Below the pieces are notes generated by a model. The model saw nothing but the letters and a program-made list of their open reading frames with translations. It was not told the origin of the DNA and ran no database searches. DNA of 64,000 nt from Calothrix sp. PCC 7507 (lineage in GTDB: Bacteria; Cyanobacteriota; Cyanobacteriia; Cyanobacteriales; Nostocaceae): NCBI RefSeq assembly GCF_000316575.1, contig NC_019682.1:4524001-4588000 (forward strand), written 5' to 3'. Numbering within the stretch: the first letter of the stretch is position 1; the number at the start of each line of letters is the position of its first letter. Shown here in pieces: positions 33,851 to 41,031 of the stretch. Position numbers and translations under genes: made by a program.

Positions 33851-36800
33851 CTAATACGTTACTTTCGCCGTCAAAGAAAGCCTGTCAACCGGATTACGAT
33901 TCAGGGCTTGTTTGATATTACTGATTTCTGCGCCGTTTGGTTGCACTGGAGATGAAAATTCAAATACTAGCTTCAGCGATACGTCAGCTTTTACATCCGG
34001 GCTACTTAGCAAAGTGTTAACAGCCCCCTGAAAACTTTGAAATCCTTTGACTGGCCCTTGATACTCTAACCTGATAAACTGTTCATTAACAGTAATAGTT
34101 GCCGTTTGGTCGATTTGCAAGGGTAGCTTGATCAACATAGGGAAAGCCGTCATCAACTTACGGTAGTCCATCACTTGCCCAACGGAGATTTCCAGCGACT
34201 GGATACCCTGAACTTGATTATCTTGAATGCGATCGCCTAATTCATTAAACACCCGATCTAATGTTCCCTCCAAATCAAATTCTTCCGGTTTGGCTTTAAA
34301 TAGAGGTGAATCATCCCACGAACCATTCCCATCTTCGCCTGCGCTTGGTGTGCTGGGTGTTCCAGTACCATAAGCCAATATCTTCGCTAGGGTTTCCCTT
34401 TCCTCTACTTCGCCATTGCCGTAGTCAGCTACAATTTTGAAAGTTGTGGTTTTAGCGATCGCTGTCTCATGTTCATCACTAGGGCGAAACTCCCCTGTAA
34501 CCAAATTCCCATCCTGATACAGCTTAATCGTCAAAGCCCCCGATGCTTTCCACCGTATCCGCACAGGTTTTACCGATTCTGTACTGGACAAGACTTGAGC
34601 ATTCAGTTCAATTTCTCGCGGTTTCGGTGGTTCCAGAATTCCCCGGCGGTAGAGTTCCATCCGTTCAGAAAATTCTATGGAGTCAGGTAGGGTAATTTTA
34701 CCGTCATCGGTTTTTATAAACAGCTTTTCTCCTACTTTCATATCCCAGTTACCAGTCTGCAACCCCTGGCGGATGGTATCTCGCAGCTTTGAGATTTCGG
34801 CATCGACAAATATATTTAAACTCAAATCTTTGGCGAAAGCTTCTTTTAATGCTTTAGTTGTCCAATGGTTTAACCCAGACAGCCATACCTTCTGCAAAAT
34901 ATAAGCAGGGGCGTAGGATGGTGCATCATCAGCACGAATTTTCTGACAATCTTTCAGTGCTTTTAAGATGACATCTTGTTGATTATTTTTACCCTTCACA
35001 TCGCTAGAATCTTGGGCAGGAAGGGTATAGTGCATCAAACCCTTGGGAGCTTTTACTGGGTCATTAGCAGGGTAAAATAAATGGCGGTACGCATTTGTTA
35101 AAGATACTCTTACTCCTAAATCAAGAGAACCTTTTTTATCTTTGAGTTGTTTTTGCTGATTTTCTGATAAATCTTGCAAGCGATTGGGAGAATTTAGAAT
35201 ATTTTGAATAGCCCGAAACTCCCTAGCATTGTCAATTGCTCGTTCTAATTCTTGCCTGTTGGCAACTAAAAATAACAAACGATTTCTAAAAGTACGGAAT
35301 TTACCCGACTCACCTGTTTCATTAAAAATTTTCTCCACCATTGGCGGTGGCCCTTCGGTAGTTACAGAAATAGTCGCCTCGTTAAAGTCAATTAAACACA
35401 GGGCAATACTATCGGACACGTCATCCACATCTGCTGGTGATTCCGGTGCAATAACTAACGTCAGTAGTCTATTAGCAAAAATGGCATCGCGGCGACTTCG
35501 TAAATCATCCTTCGCCTCGGTAATTCCAACTTGAGCTTTTTCTTCGGCAATAATTTTATTGATTGATGGTTCTTCCTTGAAACGAGCCAAAGTTGTCATT
35601 GGATCATTTTCCAAGTACCAAGCAACTTCACTCAACCTTTCTAAGGCAGTATCAACAAAACCAATTTCTAGCCCTGGTGTCAACAAAGATAAATTTAATT
35701 CGGCGCGACGAATCCCCGCCGATATACCTTGAGTGATGGAATGCAAAAAAATAGTCCGAGCTACCCAGGTTGAAAAGGGAGGTTTACCAGCAGCTTTCCA
35801 TTCTGCATCTTGTAACTGAGCGTGTGCCTCTCTACCATCTTTGTTGTAAATGTCTGCTTGGATCGTAATCCGCATCAAAGGACGTTCCAAACGGGTAGTT
35901 AAATCGCTGGTGATTTCTTCTTCAATACCAACAGGGATGTGGTGAGAATGAATTAGCGGTATCCATGCAGTAGTATCGTCCCACAGATAACGTATAACTC
36001 TAGCAAATAACCGCAAAGCGCCTCTGGTGCGTTGGAAGTTTGGGATGGAGGCAATCTTTTTAGTCAGTAGATCAAATAATTCCGGGTTGAAGGGATAACT
36101 CTGCTCGATACTGTCGGCATAGCGTGCATCTTTGCAACCATCTGGTAAATTAATCCGACTAGCTTTATAAGTTTGTAAATATTCTTTTGAAGCATTATTG
36201 GCAGCGTTAGCTTCAATGCTGCTGAACATCCTCTGTTTAACTATATTGTAAATTTCAATATCAGTGCTGGGTTTAATGATCCGCTCTTGCCTCGCGGTAG
36301 CGGAAATGGTTTCCCGGATTTCGGTGGTTTCTTCGCCAAAACTGTCAGTGGAGGAAGCCAGCGTGTAAACAAATACTAAATTATTACAAGATGCTGCTAA
36401 ATCCATGAGGGCGAATAAAAAAGCAACTACCTGTCCGGCTAAGTTGCTGTTACCAACTAGAGTAGCCTTGGCTTTTCTCAGGTATGAGGCAATTTCGTCG
36501 ATGATAATGACTGTGGGTTGCCCTTGGATTATCCTTTCTAAAACCACTGTGCCTGGACTGACTCGCTGTTCATCAGAACCTTTAAGCAAGCTATAACCTG
36601 CTACACCATTAATTTGATAGGCAATTTCTCCCCAAAGGGTATAAGTGGTAACGCCAGTATCCGTATGATAAACACCGTTAACTGGATCAAGGTCTTGGCA
36701 AGCGATCGCAGCTGCTTGAATGGGTCGGTCTGGAATAAAATTAATATTATCAGTAAAACGGTCTAGTCCAGGAATCTCTCGTCCATTTTTGGCAATATGC

Positions 36801-37087
36801 CACAAAGCAATTTCATCATGGGTTTTACCGCCACCAAAGCTGGTTTCCAGTCGAATAATAGGAGAACCAACAACTTCTCCCATTAAACGCCCGAACACTT
36901 CAGAAATTAAAGTTTTTAAACCATCGGTAGCAAATGTATTGGCGAAAAAGGCTGTCGGTTCTTGGTAGACTTGCGGCGCTTTCCCTTCCACAACCAGTCG
37001 TAGCTTGGCGGCGAATAATTCGGGGGAGAGTTCCCCTGCTAAAATTTCTTCTCTAGGAATGCAAGTTTTAAATACTGAGGGGAGCAT
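33851..37087 (-). CDS. DUF499-family ATPase of a defence-type operon
   Basis: 1078 residues with ATG start, apparently complete. The P-loop SFGGGKTH lies at residues 83-90 and the Walker B strand VIIIDEIASYL at about 193-203, the large AAA-like ATPase layout shared with BrxC-like proteins. The N-terminus EEILAGELSPELFAAKLRLV and the long C-terminal region fit the DUF499 family. Members occur side by side with DUF1156 methyltransferases and PLD/SNF2 helicases in predicted anti-phage operons. Here it is the first gene of that operon and the only large one still intact. It probably works as a regulator or motor in the complex; that is inference. Confidence 0.88.
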   Translation of the reverse strand: MLPSVFKTCIPREEILAGELSPELFAAKLRLVVEGKAPQVYQEPTAFFANTFATDGLKTLISEVFGRLMGEVVGSPIIRLETSFGGGKTHDEIALWHIAKNGREIPGLDRFTDNINFIPDRPIQAAAIACQDLDPVNGVYHTDTGVTTYTLWGEIAYQINGVAGYSLLKGSDEQRVSPGTVVLERIIQGQPTVIIIDEIASYLRKAKATLVGNSNLAGQVVAFLFALMDLAASCNNLVFVYTLASSTDSFGEETTEIRETISATARQERIIKPSTDIEIYNIVKQRMFSSIEANAANNASKEYLQTYKASRINLPDGCKDARYADSIEQSYPFNPELFDLLTKKIASIPNFQRTRGALRLFARVIRYLWDDTTAWIPLIHSHHIPVGIEEEITSDLTTRLERPLMRITIQADIYNKDGREAHAQLQDAEWKAAGKPPFSTWVARTIFLHSITQGISAGIRRAELNLSLLTPGLEIGFVDTALERLSEVAWYLENDPMTTLARFKEEPSINKIIAEEKAQVGITEAKDDLRSRRDAIFANRLLTLVIAPESPADVDDVSDSIALCLIDFNEATISVTTEGPPPMVEKIFNETGESGKFRTFRNRLLFLVANRQELERAIDNAREFRAIQNILNSPNRLQDLSENQQKQLKDKKGSLDLGVRVSLTNAYRHLFYPANDPVKAPKGLMHYTLPAQDSSDVKGKNNQQDVILKALKDCQKIRADDAPSYAPAYILQKVWLSGLNHWTTKALKEAFAKDLSLNIFVDAEISKLRDTIRQGLQTGNWDMKVGEKLFIKTDDGKITLPDSIEFSERMELYRRGILEPPKPREIELNAQVLSSTESVKPVRIRWKASGALTIKLYQDGNLVTGEFRPSDEHETAIAKTTTFKIVADYGNGEVEERETLAKILAYGTGTPSTPSAGEDGNGSWDDSPLFKAKPEEFDLEGTLDRVFNELGDRIQDNQVQGIQSLEISVGQVMDYRKLMTAFPMLIKLPLQIDQTATITVNEQFIRLEYQGPVKGFQSFQGAVNTLLSSPDVKADVSLKLVFEFSSPVQPNGAEISNIKQALNRNPVDRLSLTAKVTY

Positions 37088-37240
37088 AGAAATTTATAGA
37101 TGGTTAGTAGTTGACAGTCAACAGATTTGTTGACGGTTGACAATTCACTAGTTGACAGAAAAACACCACCAACAGTCAACAATCAACAATCAACAGTCAA
37201 CAGTCAACAGTCAACAACTGATTAAAACTATTTTGAATAT
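37088..37240. repeat. STRR tract (CAACAGT heptamers)
   Basis: Many perfect and near-perfect copies of CAACAGT or its complement upstream of the DUF499 gene, especially 37180-37220. Such a tract in the presumed promoter region could have displaced or replaced native control sequences. Confidence 0.8.
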
Positions 37241-37291
37241 CTTAGCTGATTGACAAAAGGCACTTTATTTTAACCTCTCATGGATGGGAGC

Positions 37292-37405
37292 TAAACCTCG
37301 TCCATTTTGAAACCTGGAGTAGTGCAGTCCGAAAAGCCCGCTACTACCATCAGGGAGCAGGATGCTCCCATTACGCATGAAAAACTATGGTTCTCAAAAC
37401 AGATA
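37292..37405. mobile_element. REP-containing MITE-like composite, copy 3
   Basis: Left end TAAACCTCGTCCATTTTG, interior of two degenerate REPs, and right end AACTATGGTTCTCAAAACAG. The last bases of the right end are missing compared with copies 1 and 2. It lies at the right border of the accessory island, next to the 3' end of a histidine kinase gene. Confidence 0.65.
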
Positions 37406-37432
37406 GGGAAGTGCAGTCCCCAGTCCCTATTT

Positions 37433-38851
37433 TCATGCTCCTGGTGTGTCACGGGCGATCGCCAACTGGACGATAAAGCTTGAACCTTCATAGGGCTTAC
37501 TTTTCACCGAAATCAAGCCACGAGAACGCCACAGCAACTGCTGTACAATCGTTAACCCCAAACCAGGCCCGCTAGATTCTTCAGTTGCGCCTGAACGCAC
37601 GCGATAAAAACTGTCAAAGATTTTGGGAATCTCGCTTTCCGCAATCCCCATACCTGTATCGCGGATTTCCAATTGGACATAATCACCGTGAACACGTGCG
37701 CGCACCCACACTTGACCACCATTGGGGGTAAATTTAATGCTGTTGTGTAGTAAATTAATCACAATCAGCCTGACTCCACCACTGACACACCAAACAGGAG
37801 GAAGTTCGGTGGGTACTGTATAGGCGAGCATGATACCTTTTTCTTGGGCTACAGGCTGGTAGGTACTGACTATCCCCGGCACAATCTCGGAGAGACGTAC
37901 CGATTCCAAGGACATCCCCTCCAAATTCCGCTCTAAATTTACCAAATCCAATAGACCAGTGATCAGCGAATTTTGGCGATCGCACTCTGCATTCAGCATC
38001 TGTAAGTAACGTTGACGCTGGGGGGGTTTCAGGCTAGGGGAATTTAACAACGAAAGTGCTGTTTTCATGTGTGTCAAAGGGGTACGTAACTCTTGACACA
38101 CATTGCTTAAGTATTCATCTTTAAGTTGCTCTTTTTTATGCAATTTTTGATTTTGCTGCTGCAACTTGGCTATTTGCCGAGTCGTGATTTGATGATTAAT
38201 TTCGTTTTGTCGTTGGAGTTGTTTTGCTAACAACTGACTTAAGAGCGCTGGTTCAGGTGTACTGGAGCAAATAAAATTAGTAGATGCAATTGTAGATAAT
38301 GCTGGCGTTCTCACTTGTTGTTTGACGCCATCTAACGCACGCTGAATAACTTTTACTTCAATGCTACTCGTTGTTAGCAAGGGCAAAGCTTGATGGGGAT
38401 TAACCCTGGGTAAAAGTCTTGTCTTGCGCCTTTTTAGTGGTCTGTGAGCGACAATTAAACTACTAAATTGTGGCGACAAAACTATCAAAAAATATTCTCG
38501 TTGTAGTGTCCTATTTGGTAATAATTGCACGCCAACATGATGGAAGGTGGGAACCGGAGAAGGCAAAGCAGATGAACTTCTGTCTTTTCGTCTCTCCGCT
38601 AGGTGACAACTATAAATGTCGCCAGAAACATCTACAGAGGATTGATAACGCACTAATTCTGAGTGCCAAATTTTTCCTGGTGGTAGCTTCACCCATAAAG
38701 TAGCTGCAATTTGCTGCTCAATCAGTAAGTCAATTTGTGATCGAACTAGTGATAGCAGGGTAGCAGGACTGAGGCGCAATTGTTGGGGAGACACTTGCAC
38801 TCCCAAAGCCAGCTGATAAATGGACAAATCCTGAGCCAGAGAATCATTCAT
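37433..38851 (-). CDS. histidine-kinase-like protein lacking the phospho-acceptor histidine
   Basis: 472 residues. The N-terminal 200 residues are a sensory region similar in style to that of the kinase at 21289 (QREYFLIVLSPQFSSLIVAHR). A coiled coil follows. The dimerisation box reads LSNVCQELRTPLTHMKTAL: Gln253 replaces the usual His. The ATPase domain is complete (LLHNSIKFTPNGG, RDTGMGI, GPGLGLTIVQQLL). It can probably bind ATP but not autophosphorylate at the normal site. It may act as a pseudokinase or regulate a partner kinase. Confidence 0.85.
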   Translation of the reverse strand: MNDSLAQDLSIYQLALGVQVSPQQLRLSPATLLSLVRSQIDLLIEQQIAATLWVKLPPGKIWHSELVRYQSSVDVSGDIYSCHLAERRKDRSSSALPSPVPTFHHVGVQLLPNRTLQREYFLIVLSPQFSSLIVAHRPLKRRKTRLLPRVNPHQALPLLTTSSIEVKVIQRALDGVKQQVRTPALSTIASTNFICSSTPEPALLSQLLAKQLQRQNEINHQITTRQIAKLQQQNQKLHKKEQLKDEYLSNVCQELRTPLTHMKTALSLLNSPSLKPPQRQRYLQMLNAECDRQNSLITGLLDLVNLERNLEGMSLESVRLSEIVPGIVSTYQPVAQEKGIMLAYTVPTELPPVWCVSGGVRLIVINLLHNSIKFTPNGGQVWVRARVHGDYVQLEIRDTGMGIAESEIPKIFDSFYRVRSGATEESSGPGLGLTIVQQLLWRSRGLISVKSKPYEGSSFIVQLAIARDTPGA

Positions 38852-38869
38852 GAGTCAAGCACAAGAATT

Positions 38870-39022
38870 ATGAATTATGAATTATGAATTATGAATTATG
38901 TTTTGTAAAACTAATGGAGTGTATCATTTAGCATAGACTGTGGCAAGCTAATGTGAATTTTATGGGGAATGGGGAATGGGGAATAGGCAATAGGTTATTC
39001 TCCCCCTGCCCCCTGCCCCCTG
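38870..39022. repeat. three different heptamer tracts (STRR)
   Basis: GAATTAT units at about 38874-38898, GGGGAAT units at about 38962-38985 and CTGCCCC units at about 39003-39022 lie in a row between the kinase-like gene and murE. All have a seven-base period but different sequence. Confidence 0.8.
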
Positions 39023-39024
39023 CC

Positions 39025-40521
39025 TTAGATGCTGAGTCTGGCTTGCAAAGCCTCTCGTGCTTGTTCTCGGTCGTCAAAGTGGATTTTTTCGGTGCCGAGG
39101 ATTTGGTAATCTTCGTGACCTTTACCTGCTAGTAATATCCCATCGCCAGGTTGTGCTTGTAAGATAGCAGTGCGAATGGCGGTAGCGCGATCGCTAATCA
39201 CAATTGGTGTAACTGTATCAGGAATTCCCGCCAACACATCTTGTAAAATCCTTTCAGGGTCTTCGGTGCGGGGATTATCTGAAGTCACTACCGCTACATC
39301 AGCTAATTCAGCAGCGATTTTACCCATTTTGGGGCGCTTAGTGCGATCGCGATCGCCTCCACAGCCAAATACACAAATCACCTTACCAGGAATAAACGGC
39401 CGGGCAGCTTTGAGCAAGTTCTCCAAACTATCCGGCGTGTGAGCATAATCGACAATCACGCTGATATCTTGGTTAGGGACGATTTGCACCCGTTCCATTC
39501 TCCCTGGAACTCCGGGAAACTCAGGTATAGCAGTCGCCACCAACTGCAAATCTAGTCCCAAATGTAAAACTGCACCTACCGCCGCCAAGAGATTTTCTAA
39601 GTTATATTGACCGACTAGAGGCGACCTAAAAGCCACATCACCCTTTGGTGTATGCAACGTACCGCTGACACCATTAGGCTCATAATTCAAGTCACTCATC
39701 CATAAATTAGCGTCAGCATTGTTGACACTGTAACTCCAAACTCTGTCTGGACTCAACGCTGCAATTAACCTCTCACCATAAGCATCATCAGCGTTAATTA
39801 TTGCCCGTCCTTTGAGATAATCAGGACTAAACAACAACGCTTTCGCCGCAAAATAATCTTCCATATCGCGGTGATAGTCCAGATGGTCTTGGGTAAGATT
39901 GCTAAACACTCCCACCTCAAACTGACAACCCAGAACTCTACCCTGAGCCAAAGCATGGGAACTTACTTCCATCACCCCAAATTCACAACCAGCATCCACG
40001 GCTTCCCCTAGCTGCTGTTGCAATTCCACAGCAAACGGCGTTGTGTGGACAGCAGTTTGCTCAAAACCAGGCCAACGAGTGTAGAGTGTCCCCATCAAGG
40101 CTGTTGGTAGTTCTGCTTTTCCTAGGAGAAATTCAATCAGGTGAGTGGTGGTAGTTTTGCCATTAGTCCCAGTCACACCCACTAATTTCAGCTTTTGCCC
40201 AGGATAACCATAAAAAGCACTGGCTATCTGTCCACAAGCTTGAGTCATATTCACCGCACTAATGACCAAAGCCTCAGAGGTGGGGGGCTGTTTTTGTACA
40301 GCTTCGGGGGAGACAATTGCTGCTACCGCACCAGAGGCGATCGCACTCGGCCAAAATTCCCCACCATCTACCCGCGTTCCTGGCATCCCAATAAACAAGT
40401 CTCCCACACCGCAAGCATGGGAATTCGTCTTCAAGCCTGTCACCTCTGCATCCGCAAAGCCAGGATTGCTAGGCAATTTCTCAACACCATCTACCGCAGC
40501 TATTAATTCCCGCAATTTCAT
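39025..40521 (-). CDS. murE: UDP-N-acetylmuramoyl-tripeptide synthetase
   Basis: Adds the third residue, normally meso-diaminopimelate in cyanobacteria, to UDP-MurNAc-L-Ala-D-Glu in the cytoplasm during peptidoglycan synthesis. 498 residues, typical length. The ATP loop is GVTGTNGKTTTTHLIE, with LTQDHLDYH (metal-binding), VDYAHTPDSLENLL and CVFGCGGDRDRTKRP as further Mur ligase marks. The motif SDNPRTEDP is the signature of DAP-adding MurE. No other cell-wall gene adjoins it. Confidence 0.95.
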   Translation of the reverse strand: MKLRELIAAVDGVEKLPSNPGFADAEVTGLKTNSHACGVGDLFIGMPGTRVDGGEFWPSAIASGAVAAIVSPEAVQKQPPTSEALVISAVNMTQACGQIASAFYGYPGQKLKLVGVTGTNGKTTTTHLIEFLLGKAELPTALMGTLYTRWPGFEQTAVHTTPFAVELQQQLGEAVDAGCEFGVMEVSSHALAQGRVLGCQFEVGVFSNLTQDHLDYHRDMEDYFAAKALLFSPDYLKGRAIINADDAYGERLIAALSPDRVWSYSVNNADANLWMSDLNYEPNGVSGTLHTPKGDVAFRSPLVGQYNLENLLAAVGAVLHLGLDLQLVATAIPEFPGVPGRMERVQIVPNQDISVIVDYAHTPDSLENLLKAARPFIPGKVICVFGCGGDRDRTKRPKMGKIAAELADVAVVTSDNPRTEDPERILQDVLAGIPDTVTPIVISDRATAIRTAILQAQPGDGILLAGKGHEDYQILGTEKIHFDDREQAREALQARLSI

Positions 40522-40573
40522 CTTGTGAACCTCGGCACACGTTCCTCTTGCGCTTATTCTGCATTATTTTTTT

Positions 40574-40858
40574 CTAATTGGATAAATACTTACGCAGCAT
40601 TTGCTCTAATTGTTGCACACTAGCACGTGGTGAAGGACGGGGCAAGGGTTTTTCAATCGTCTCTGGTTCTTCTTTAGCGCCTTGGCGGTGGGATAAAAAC
40701 AAAACCGGCACTTCATACTGATATGCTAACAACCAATCTTCACGAGTCGTAATATCCCGGACTTCTAACTCAAAGTCGATATTTTGGATTTGTGCTAGCT
40801 TTTCGTGCAAACCCTCACACAAATGACATCCCGGCTTACTGTATAAAATTAATCGCAT
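40574..40858 (-). CDS. glutaredoxin-like thioredoxin-fold protein (DUF836 type)
   Basis: 94 residues from the ATG at 40858, preceded by GGGAGG; an upstream TTG at 40912 would add 18 residues. MRLILYSKPGCHLCEGLHEKL carries the redox-active CxxC (CHLC). The cis-proline appears in YEVPVLFLS. A small thiol oxidoreductase role is likely, but the partner is unknown. It lies 50 bp upstream of murE on the same strand and may be co-transcribed with it. Confidence 0.8.
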   Translation of the reverse strand: MRLILYSKPGCHLCEGLHEKLAQIQNIDFELEVRDITTREDWLLAYQYEVPVLFLSHRQGAKEEPETIEKPLPRPSPRASVQQLEQMLRKYLSN

Positions 40859-41031
40859 TTGTTCTATTGCCTCCCTACTTAAATACTGAATTAAAATTTG
40901 GGGAATGTGCAAAAATATGCAAATAAACAGTTCAGCTAACTAATCTCAATTAGTACAATTAGCGACCTGCATTACTTACATTTGTTATCAGCATCTACTT
41001 TTCATACATTATATATGCGTATAAATACAGA

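Noticed and set aside
33851-37087. DUF499 gene as part of a BREX system (brxC)
   Set aside because: The P-loop ATPase layout is similar, but no pglZ, brxL or pglX-type gene is present; the neighbours fit the DUF499/DUF1156 operon instead.
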